Part shown: positions 37,801-49,800 of the stretch, in pieces
How positions within the stretch are numbered: position 1 is the stretch's first letter
Layout of the letters: every line of letters starts with the position of its first letter
Assembly: GCA_948474755.1 (NCBI GenBank)
Contig: CAOLHI010000391.1
Span: forward strand, 372,001 to 436,000
Origin: Ctenosaura bakeri
Taxonomy: Eukaryota; Chordata; Lepidosauria; Squamata; Iguanidae
Direction: 5' to 3'
DNA: 64,000 nucleotides
The notes under the pieces: generated by a model
What the model was told of the DNA's origin: nothing
Database searches by the model: none
What the model saw: only the letters and a program-made list of their open reading frames with translations
Translations under genes and position numbers: made by a program

Positions 37801-40800
37801 ATGTTCCAAGTTGTTGTATCCTTCTTAAACTGTGGGGCCTAAAACTGGAAACAGTGGTGTAAGTGAGGTCAGCCCAAAGCAGAAAAAAATGGTATTATTT
37901 CCCTTGATTTCGATGCTATAGTCCTGTTGATAAAGCCGAGCAATGAATTAGCTTTTTGACCACTGCAAGATGCTGCTTTGCTGCCCTCTCACACTCTTTT
38001 CCTCCTGTTTAGATTCTGTCTTCTAAGATCCCTAGATCCTTTTCATATATATTGCTATCAATCCAGGTGTCACCCATCCCATATATATGTACCTGATATT
38101 TCCTGCCTAAATGTACAACAGTAGCTCACATCTATCCCTGTTGATATTCTTTTTAAGTATTTGGTTCCATTTCCCATCCTGAATTCTGATTCTGTCTTCT
38201 GAAGCATTAGCTATTTTTCCCAATTTTATGAAATTAATTTGATGAGCATGTCCTGAATATCTTCTCAAAAATCATTAGAGAGATGTTCTACAACACTAGG
38301 ACCAGGACAGAGGCCATAGCACCCCACCGTCACTTCTCTCCAGGAAGATGGAAACTACTGTTCAACACCACATGGAATGCCCCTGTTCTTCCTTCCCACT
38401 ACAGGTACTAATACCTGTTCTGCTCCAGAGGAAACATTGTAGTTCACTGGACAGATGGGTAGTGTGGGTCTGAGAGACCAGGATCTAGGCTTACTACCTC
38501 TTGGGCAAGTCCCTCTAGCCTCATTTTATAAGCAATTAACCAAGTTATTGTGAAGGCTGAACTCAATAAAAGATGTAAACTCCTAAAAAAAAAACTAAAT
38601 AAGTTCCAGTATTAGTTAGAAGCATTCAAAGACCTTGGAAAGAGCACAAATAATAGAGGCCTGAATCCTGTTATTAGAGGAGATCTGTTGAATCTCTAGT
38701 GGGGATTAACAATACAATCCAATAAAGACCAGAAGCAGGATGGGTGAAACAAACAGCCTGTGATCAGACAAAATAATTACTGAAGAGAATATTTTGAAAA
38801 CTCTATAATATGTGAGAAGTGGGGTAGTTGGTATGGATTTGACTTACATATCAGACACTTTTCTGTAGTTTGGTGGGCATTCAAATAAGAGACATCGGAA
38901 GCTCCCTTGAATATTATAACAAGACTCTGACGAAGAACAGTTGTGAGTTCCCATTGCACATTCATCGATATCTGGGAGTGAAATATAAAGATTACACATC
39001 ACAGTCACAAAGCAGTGTAGTTGCAGCCTTATTCCAAAACTATGGACAATATGTCACTCATATCAACAGACTACACATTACAAAATCCAAGCTTCAAAAT
39101 ATATATCGGTGATACCTTTATTAGGCAAACCAGGAGACACTCCCTCCCCCACTCCAAGCAGCTCTCATTGCTCACTGGCTTCTTCATTAGGGTTTAATGC
39201 TTGAGACAATGGGTCTTCCTGGATTGCCTTGTTTGTGTATTTTTGATAGTTGGTAGAAGATGCCTGGTTTAGGCTCTTGGGTGTGTCCATTTGAATTCGA
39301 CTCTGTACATTGGTGGAGAATTATCTGAGTAATTTGTATCGTTCCTTCATCAACGAGATCTTTAGAGAGGATTATGTAAAATTCAGTGTTGGACAGTTGC
39401 CTCCAAGTCTCCTGTATGTAACCTTACTTATTCATGATGATCACAGCTGTCTAGAACCATTAAGGTATCTGGACATATGAACTCAGTTCTCAGACCATGT
39501 TCTATCAGCACTCCAAGCTAAGTGAAGTTTACAACTAATTTCCCAAGGAGAATTCAGTCTGTTCACAACCTCCCTGAGAACACCATCCTAGCCACTATGG
39601 ATATGGAGTCCTTATACACCAACATCCCACACCAGGATGAACTACAAGCCATCAAGAATACCATCCTGACTGAGGTTACAGCACACCTAGCCACCAAACT
39701 CTGCCAGTTTATGCTCACTCATAGCTACTTTACTTCTGAGAATAACATGTGCCTCCAAGTCAGTGGCACTGCCATGGGCACCTGCATGGCACCACAAATG
39801 CAAACATCTTCATGGCTGATTTGGAACAAAGCTTTCTCAGTGTATATACCCAAAAATCTCTCCTCTACCTATGACAACTTGATGACATTTCTGTTTTCTG
39901 GACACATGGAAAGCAATCACTTGAGAAGGTTTACCAAGATTTCAACAACTTCCACCCTACTATTAACCTGACCCTGGAAGAATCCACACAACAAATTCAG
40001 TTTCTTGACACCACTGTGCAAGTGTACAGTGGACTTCTAAGCAATATGCTCTATTGAAAACCCACAGATAGCTCCACTTACTTACATGCCTCCAGTTTCA
40101 ACCAAGAATACACTACCAAAGCGATTATTCACTGCCAACCCCTTTGATACAACCACATCTGCTCAGACCTGCAAGAAGAGACCCAGAGCTCTTGGATTTA
40201 CAATAGAGTACAATATCAAGCTACAATATACACATAAGGACATGAAGAATAAAAGCAACAAGCCAGGAACATCTACTACAGGACAGACCAAAAAGACAAG
40301 ATTACAGAACACTCCTAGTGGTTACCTATGGTCCCCAGCTGATACCACTCAAATGCATCATCAGTGAGCTGCAACCAGTTCTGCAGGAAAATACAGCCCT
40401 CTCGTAACCTCTCTAGTTGGTCTACAAAAAGTCTCCAAATCTTAAACAACTACAGTGGCCCCTCCACTTTCATGTGGTTTTGGGGCACAGAATCCTTGTG
40501 AAAGTGGAAAAACAGCAAATAATTCCCCCCCCCCGATCCCCTTCCAATTCCTTTCTGGGGCTTCCCCTTCCCATTCCCTTGCTTTTTGCATTGCAGGGCC
40601 AAAGGCAAGGGAATGGGAAGGGGAGCTCTGCAGGGGAGAAGGAAGGCTCATGCAAGCCTCCCCTCTATTCCCTTGCCTTTTGCCTCAGTACAGGTTCTCA
40701 GCACTGGGACCAGAGGCAAGGGAGTGAGAGGAGGAGAATAAGAGGGGGAAGGCAGACAAGCACCTCACAAGTAATCAAATTCACAAAGATCAAACCTGCA

Positions 40801-43800
40801 AATGTGGAGGGAGGACTGTACTCCAAACAGGACGCATGACATAGATGGTAATACTTGGACAAGATTCTGCCATAAGCCATGATACCAACCCTGTCCCCAC
40901 ATCTATTCTGGGAGCAATACCACACAGGCAAATATATCCAATGTGATATATTCCATTCTACGCCAGCAATGCCCCTCTACACTCTACATTTGATAAACAG
41001 GGGAGTCTCTTTGTAAGAGGCTAAATGGACACAAATGTGACATTAAAAGTGGGAATAACCAAAAACCTGTTGCAGAACATATCTACCTTCCTGGACATAA
41101 AGGACAAGTACAAGATTTAAAGGTTTCAGTCCTTGTAAATGGAAATTACAAACAAAGACTAGAGAGACTGCTGAATTGAACTATATTTACAAATTCCAAT
41201 CTATTAACTGAGGTATGAACAAAAACAATGGCTATTTCCACACTAGCCTGTTATAGTGCTATTATTCCACTTTCAACATCCTATGGAATCCTGGGGTTTG
41301 CAGTTTAGGAAGGGGCCTCAAAGGATGTTGAAAGTGGAATAATAGCACTATAAGGCCAGTGCAGAAATGGCCAATGTCTTCATGGCACATGACATATATT
41401 AATACAAGAGTCCTTGCTACTGTGACAAAAAGAATCTTCTTAAAGGAGGTTTTGAACCCAAGGAAACCGACTTCTGGTAAGCAGTTCTATTGCTTTCATA
41501 CATCAACACTAACGGACCACCGTAAAAAAACTGAAAGACCCTTTAGGACAAGGGCCGTGATTTATATGAATCCTATTATATTTCATCCCTCTCCCACACC
41601 TATGCGTATATGTTTATACCTGAGCATTTATTATCATTTTGTACTGCATCTGAAGAAGTGGTTTTATAGTCACAAATGATCATGCAAAAATAAAAATCAG
41701 TTACTCTTAAAAGTGCTGTATTATTCCTTTCCTCTCCCTTCCATCTTCTTTATGCTGCAAGAGAACTAACAAGGCCACTTTTTGAAAACTTGGGTTAAAT
41801 GGTTAGTGGTGCGAGAACACCATAAGTCCAATAAAAATAATAATTAAAAAAGACAACTAAAGTCAGTAAGTTTTCACACACATAGGAGATTGCACACGTG
41901 CAGGGTGTCAGTGAGGTGTTGTTGGTAAAGTGTTACACTTGGGAAATCCAGGCTCCAGTTCCCACTAAGCTATGAAATCCAGTCAGTGATTTTGGGCCAG
42001 ATTTTCTCCCCATTGCAGTCTGACTTACCTTAAAGGGTTGTTATGAGGATAAAGTATGGAAGAAGGAAGCCAAACATGCTACCGTGAACAAATCCCAAAA
42101 ATAAAAATATAATATAATAGTGCCTTTTCTTCTTCTTTTTGAACCTGCCTTTCATTAGCATTCTATTCAGACACATGTTGCTAATAATTTTTTTTCTTTG
42201 CATATACTTCTTTACATTATTTGATGCATCAGTGCAGTACTGTCATTTCTAGTTTTTCAAAAAGGTCACAGTTGCACATGTGATGTTACTTATAGTTCCA
42301 CAGCATTCAAAGGAAGTGATTTTCACAAAAAAAATTTAGGAGAAGAAAAAAAAATCCCTTTTGTTACTGATACAAAAACAATTATTGAACAATAAAATGA
42401 GATGGCAAAATATTAAACTGTGGTTCTGAAGATACTAAATACCAGATGCAATGAATCCAGTTCAAGCAGAAGGGAAAGGGGGTGGGGGACTCATTTCATT
42501 TTTTTGTAGCTACACAGAAAACTCTCAAATGTCTAGACAGTATTTGGAGGTTTGAAAATAAAATAAATGTTACCAGACAATCCATGTGGCAAAGTACTGT
42601 GGTGAGATTTGCCAGTGGTCATACAGGAGACTGGCTCCTAAAGAAATACCATAGTCTTCCCTGAGGGTCAAGAATTGCTCTTGCATGGAGTGTGGCTTGC
42701 TTTAAAAGCCCAAAGAATATTTTTAAAGAGGAAGTCAAAGAGAATTAAAGTAAATTAAGCCCCTCCTCAATGATTCTTAAAACTAGGTGAAAAAGTAAAT
42801 TGTTTCCATATGGTACTCCATGTCCCAAAACGATTTACTTCTCCATCTCGGCTCTCTGAAGCTTTACCACACAGCTTTGAAAACAATGATCCATAACATA
42901 AAACTTTAGCATGCCAGTTCAAACAGATCAGCTTGAATTCACAAAGCCATAAAAAGACCATGAATGAAAGGGAAAAGGAGGGGGGAGGCCTTTATTAAAT
43001 CTCAGAATAAAATAACTGAGATAAAAAGATATTTTCTTGTTCATTCTCTCTATATCTAGAGCAGGAGACAGATCAAAGCTTTCTGTGCAAACGTGTCCCA
43101 TATTCAAGATCTCTGCAGTCTGCAAGTGGATATAATGTTCAAAGAGTCTACATGTCATGTAATTCTAACATGCATGACATCATCTGTCCAATATCTCACC
43201 CATATCTAAGAAGGGACCCCACAATATGGACCTACAGCCATTAGCAGTATCTACTCTACTCCAATGTTGTAGCTGCACAGGGCTTCAAGAAATCATATGT
43301 GAATATTTTTAATCTCACTCCTCCTTGAAAAGTAGTAAGGAGAGTATCAACGAAGTCATTCAAGACTGAGATAATATTCTAAATAATAAACATCAGAGCA
43401 TCCTCAGTTAAAGGCTCCAAGTACTCCCAGCTTAAAAAAAATCCTCAAAAGCCCTTTTAGACTCCAGTGAGTCAGAAATTCTAGTAGAAGTTGGGTGTAC
43501 TAGGAAAACCAAGCAGAAACATCAGTTTCTAGTTTTTGACAACAACAATTAATTGTTGTTAATGAGAATATTTTCATAGCCATAGGTTTGAAGGCATATC
43601 AAACAACGTTATGCAGCCAATAGGGATAAATATTTTCTGAAATGAACTTAAATGAACAATATTTTCTTAGCATTGCTGTGAATGTCTGTAGTCCCATCTG
43701 ACTACTAACTGTGGGCTAACTATATACTACATTTCATAGCATGCAGCTGAGCTTTCCTTTCACGTTACTGCACCCAATCTAAATTTTGACTACCATGAAC

Positions 43801-46800
43801 ATTAGGGGAGATTGAACTTTGCCCCCAAATCTTCCCACATGTGTTTTCCAAAAAAAAAAAAAAGGGGGAATTGCAACTGATGCTAATGGAGTCCACCACC
43901 TATTGTAGCTCCCATTGGGCAGAGCAGTAAATAGCCGTGAGGGAACTGTTTAAAGAGCCCCTACTTAAGTGTGATATACCTGATCCAAACGGGGGTGCCC
44001 TGTACTTAGGACTGTCATTCTTTTCTTATCAGTTAAAGGACAGATAGTTCATGCATGCACACTCACTGATCGAGTCAACCATGAGAGAGTCACAAAGAGC
44101 AACCAGCTCGGGCCCTTCCTCTGTGAAATGTGGAGACAGTTCTCTTAAAGACAACCATGCATGGGCATGTCTGGCAAACCAAGGAAGTCCAAGACTCATT
44201 GGTTGTGCTAAGACAGCACAGTGTGGCTGAGGCCTGTAACATCTCTGAAAAAAAATCAGTGAAATGAAGGATGCTTCTTGTTGCAAAATATACCCAGCTG
44301 CAATCAGTAACCTATGATGGTTGACTTATACATCTCAATCTTAAGAATGAATACTCTTTAAGAATAAATAATTTCAAAAGTTCTCTGCTGGGCAAGATTA
44401 TGAGAGGTCTATGTGCAATTTATAATATTATTTTACACTTTGGGAACGCCAAGGAACTTTTTTAGTGTTTTGTGCAAATAAAATAAAATACCAAGATAGA
44501 ATAGTGACCAAAAAAGATTGGATTCTTGGCCTCAAATTTGAAGAGGTGTGCTCTCAAACCATGTTTTTTGCAAATAATTCTTCTGAAGAAAAAACAAGAC
44601 ACAATGAAAAAAGTTGCCATTGTTGACCAATGGAATGTGTCAAGGTGTTGAGATATCCTTTCTCACTGAAAATGAGTAATTTTGAGAACATTCTTTGCAT
44701 TGCTAGTTCCAAAACATGTCTATTTAGACATAAGTCCCAGTGTGTTCAGTGTGGCATTGTTGTTGTTGCTGCTATTATGTGACTTCAAGCTGACTGACTT
44801 ATGATGACCTTATCACATGGTTTTCTTGGCAGGATTTATTGAGAGTAGGTTTGCCATTAGATTTCTGTGAGACTGAGACAGTTTGAGTTGTCCAAGATCA
44901 TCCACTGGGTTTCCAATGTCCATGTGGATATTTGAACCCTGGTCTCAAGAACTGTAGTCCAGTGCTCAAACCACGATGCCATTAGGGCTCATTAAATGTG
45001 TATACACTAGGACTGCAGGTTAAAAATATGCTTAGCCTGGATGTGAATGGTTAATGTGAGTCTTCATTGGACCACATATAATATTGCTAGTGATGCAACA
45101 GAAGGCAAATGTCTACACAATTATTCTCTACTTCCCCTTCCTCCTGCTTATATCTACTTATATTGCACTATGAAGAAAAAATGTGCCTTCACCTGGAGAA
45201 CAAGCAGAACAGCTGCCTGCATTCTTGTACACACACAAGAAACCTTTCCTTTCATTCCTCATTTCTCTTTTCATTTTCTAGGGCTTCCACTATATTAGAT
45301 GTACTCATGTTTATTTTTGTTATAGCCATATAATACCAACTAGTATGATAAGAGTTCATCAAGGCAACAATCGAACTTTAAAGCTATGGAAGCACCTTAA
45401 TCTCCTCCTTACCTCGACAAGTTCTTCCATTTGCTGACATTGTATAGCCTTGGTCAGGACAAGCACACTGATAACTTCCAGGCACATTGAGACAGCGGAA
45501 GGTGCACAGAATACCTGCGCTTTGGGCACATTCATCAATATCTGGAACAAAGACAATGACAAACATATAAGCACAGCTCAACTTATTCTCCCAGAAGAAT
45601 TGTCCAAGAGTATTGGCACTGGAAAATTCTAGAGCATACCTTTACAAGAATGACCATCTTCTGCTAACTGATAGCCTTGTCTGCAGTAACACTGATAGGA
45701 ACCATAAATATTAGCACATTCCTGACTGCATGGATTGTTGTCACATTCATTGACATCTGTATAAAAAAAGTAAATATAGAAATCATATTTAATCAGTCCA
45801 ACTACTACCATTTCACAACTGAAGCTAAGGTACCAGCTGCACCCATTCCTGGAGATGTTAGATCTGGCCACAGTAACGGATGCTTTGGTTCCATGCCTTT
45901 GCATTACTGTAACACTATGTGGGGCTGTCTTTGCAAATTGTTCTGAAACATCAGCAGGTTCAAAATGTTCCAGCCAGACTTGTGACCCAGGCTGGTCCAC
46001 TGGCTACCAATCTGCTTCAAGGTAGAAATCATAGGGCTGGTTCCAACCTATATGGCTTGGGTCCAAACTATCTGCAAGACTGCATCTAACTATATGAACT
46101 TTCCTGAGATTTAAGATTTTCAGGGGATGCCTTTCTCTTAGTCCCACCACTGTCATAGGTACACATGGTGGGAACATGTGAGAAAGCCTTTTTGGTAGCA
46201 GCTCCCACACTACAGAATTCCCCCCTGCAGCAGGCCAGATGCCCCATATGTGATCTCTTTTTCCCAGCAAGCAATAATCTTTTATTTTTGACAGGACTTT
46301 GACTTTTAAGTAGTTATAACAAAAGGGTCTTTTCAATAGGAACCTATATCTTTACTATGTTTCAAAGCTATTTTTAAATGATTTAAATTAATGTCTTTGT
46401 TTAATATTTTAAAACTTTTGTACTATGCATTTTGTGTTTTGTTTCAGCTGTGTTTTGTTTTGTAAGTTCCTTTGGGTCTCACCATGGGAGAAAGGCAGGA
46501 TATAAATGAAATACATTATTCAAGTAAATAAAATGTTTATATCATTGCCAGTATTATTGAAGGTGGAAGACACCAATTATATATGAGCACTACTGTATGG
46601 TAAGGACGTAATTCTTCACTGATTTTCTCCTCAAAGAAAACAAGAGGCAATTTTAGCAATCTCCTTCTTGCAGCAAAGACTATTTGCAGCTTAAGACTTA
46701 TTCTATGTAAAAGTCACACACAGTATTTTATACAGGAAACAGTAGTGGGATAGAATGTAATAGGATCCAGAAAGATGCAAAAAAAAAAAAAAATAGGGCA

Positions 46801-49800
46801 AGGGTCATGATGTGCATCTTTCTGGATCCTATTACATTCTGTCCCATTTCAACTGTATACATATATGTTTTATGCCTGGGGCCTTAATACTACTCGGTGC
46901 TGCACCCAAAGAAGTAGGTTTATATCCATCAAAGATCATGCAAAAATCAAAACAAGTTAGTCTTAAAGATGCCGCCAAATTTCTTTTTTTCTCTCCCCAT
47001 TCCTTCCTCTTTTAAAAATAAAAATTGATTATTTTTTGTCGATTAAGCCCATGTAAAACCACTGATGTCTGTGTTGGATTGTAGTGTTATTGCTTACAAA
47101 ACTCATGTTGTTCATATTGCAATTCTAGATGTAGTTTGTGTACATGCATTATTTTGATACATTTGACTTCAAAAGAGTTAGCAAACTGATACCTTCACAG
47201 TGCTTCCCATCATAAGCCAAACGAAAACCAGAAGAACAGGAACAATGGTAAGACCCCGGGGTATTTTCACATGAGTGTTGACAGAGTCGGCCTGGGTAAT
47301 TCCAACATTCATTTATATCTGCCACAAAGAAAGTATCAGCATAAACATAAAACACATGTGAGAGACAGAAAGAAAAGGAAATAGCAAACAAGTTGGGGGT
47401 TATTTGTATAAAGCCATCTATCTCAGATGTTATATTTCCATACTCTAATTAGCGTGAACAAATGATAAGGTACAGAAAGTTCTACAATTAGGAATATCTA
47501 GTCTTTCTCTTTTTGTGCATTTGGTTTCCATGATCTCAGATATTCTTGGATATTTTTTCTCCAATGAGTAAGCACAAGTTTTCATCTGAATATGAAAATT
47601 ACACTGAAAAGAGTTGGACATAAAAAAAAATTGTTTCTGCACCAGCAAAACTGGAAATTTATTAGAAATTGAACTTTATAGACTCAGTATCAACAGGTAG
47701 GTGCCTCCTGCAATTTGTTTAGTATTTGAAGTGTTTTACTTGGTCTTTACATTTTGTATCTCTATTCTGCCCAAGTATTTTTATTTATTTATATGCTTTT
47801 ATTTGGTTTTATATATCCTGTATGTATTTCATATGTTTATATGTTTGCCATATTGTTGGGTCTTTGGACTATAATAAAGACTATATATATATATAATATC
47901 AACAGGTATCAATTTTCTGAGAAAATATGAAGATATTATCTGTCTGTCTGTGTGCTCTGTGCTAAAGTATGTGTGTGTACTCTATAGAGCCAAAGAGTTT
48001 TTAAGTTATGGATAACAACGAGAGGAATAGGTTGACTCCAATCAATGCCTACATTAAAAAAACAAAAAAACAAACAAACTGGGACATATTCTTAATAGCA
48101 TGTCTGATAAACAGCCAAGCTAATGTCTGTGTATGAAGCAATTCTAATATCTTCTTCTTTGAGCTCTAGTACTGGGAAGCTAATAATTGTGCTGGCAACA
48201 ACAGCATGTAAATACTAGCCTGAGTCCATGTCTCATCAATCAGCAATATTGTCTCTTCCTGTGCTATACATACCAATGCAAGTTCTGCTGAATGAATCAT
48301 ACTGATATCCCATCTTGCAGTCACAGCGGTAAGCTCCAGGTAGATTGTGACAAATTTGTCCCTCTCCACAACGATGCACGCCGGTCTGACATTCATCAAC
48401 ATCTGCAGAAGCAAATAGTAGCAATTACTCTCACTGCAAGGGGCCAAGCTGCTGGTCACTTTCTGAATATCACTGTTTGCAGTCTTCAGTATTGAATGAA
48501 GAAGGTTTGCATCATGACAATCAAAATAGAACAGAAGCACTGTTAACTTTTTTCCTGCCACTGCAGGAAAAGTAATTAGTGATCCCCACTCCCTTTTTGC
48601 CAAAGTTGGCTTCATGAAGTTCTGTCTTTCTCCATGGACACACAGTGGTTTAAAAATGAAATGATAATGCAGCTTGCAAGTCCTTTGATAGTTTTTAACA
48701 AGATTCTACCGCCCAAAACAGTGCCCTTGATGTCATTGAAACAGCTACATTCACACTGATACTTCATCTAGAGTTGATTGTAATGCTCTCATGTATAAAG
48801 GCATCATTTGTCAGGAATGGATAAAACTGTCTTTTAATATGAAAATCAATAAATATGAAGCATTCTAAGGAGTGTGTCTCACACAACCCCTTTTCTGCAC
48901 TCAGATATACTAAGATATATGAAAATATTGCATTTTGGGGGCTAACATCCTACTAACAACAGTAAGTAATGTGATAAGGCAGCAAATCAGGGGATATGAC
49001 TGACAGTCAGACTTGTAATTGAAAATACAGTTGGTTTCCTCAAGTGCAGCAACATACAGCCAAGATTGTGGATGTGTTCCTTTAAAAGATCAGTTCCTGC
49101 AGGAGAGAACAAACCAATTCTTCAGTGGGAATCCCCACTGTGGGATCCTCTTAGAAAACTGTTCAGTTTTGGAAGAGTTCCTCCAGTCTCTCACCACTTA
49201 TCTTTTTCCTGTTCCTCCAGCCATGTAGTAAGGATCACAAAGGTTTCAGCTTTTGAAGATCCTTGCTTGATCACCCCTTGCCTGCTCCATTGAGGGACAG
49301 GTGGTGAAAAAAGCAAGAGATTATCATGTGGGTTATATTTATAACCTAATTTTGCTCCTCCCTCAATGTCATTGGGATAGGAATTAGCCTATGTGAGGTA
49401 AAGGGGGGGTTATTCTCCTATTCAATGCTGTCTCCTGCATTCAAGTAGGAAATGGGACCCCTACTTTGCCCCTTGGAGATCATCTAGCTGCCACCACCTA
49501 CTGATTTTAAATCCCTATCATGCAGTAGCTCAGTAGGAACCTACTGGGGATGGAATCTCTCTGTGGAAGAGAGGAATTCTATCTGCAAGTGCAACCAGCA
49601 AGGCATGTGGATAGACAGTATGGACATAGATCTTTAGAAGGAAAATGTTTTTATTCTAAGCAGGCAAGCACAATGACAATGACACAATGACTAGAGGGTC
49701 AAACAACAGTAATTAATTGATTGGAATCTTTGTTGAGAAAACATAACTTGTAAAGAGGGTATTGTGTGGGATTGGATTGATTTAATTATACAGTATTGAT

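Larger units (their letters stand above)
39481..41725 (+). mobile_element. Penelope-like element, RT core, GIY-YIG remnant and tail
   Basis: Plus-strand PLE remnant in an FBLN2 intron. The reverse transcriptase reads [23 protein letters not shown] (39553 onward, motif A region) and [15 protein letters not shown], then after frame breaks [12 protein letters not shown] and [11 protein letters not shown], all standard PLE motifs. A decayed GIY-YIG-like segment lies near 40930-41100 ([14 protein letters not shown]). The 3' tail ends CATCTGAAGAAGTGG...GTTACTCTTAAAAGTGC at about 41720. Two DNA transposons are inserted (40453-40818, 41230-41372). Stops and shifts make it inactive. Confidence 0.85.

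Noticed and set aside
39522..39971. 149-codon frame as a host gene
   Set aside because: Carries Penelope-like reverse transcriptase motifs ([14 protein letters not shown]) and is broken further downstream.
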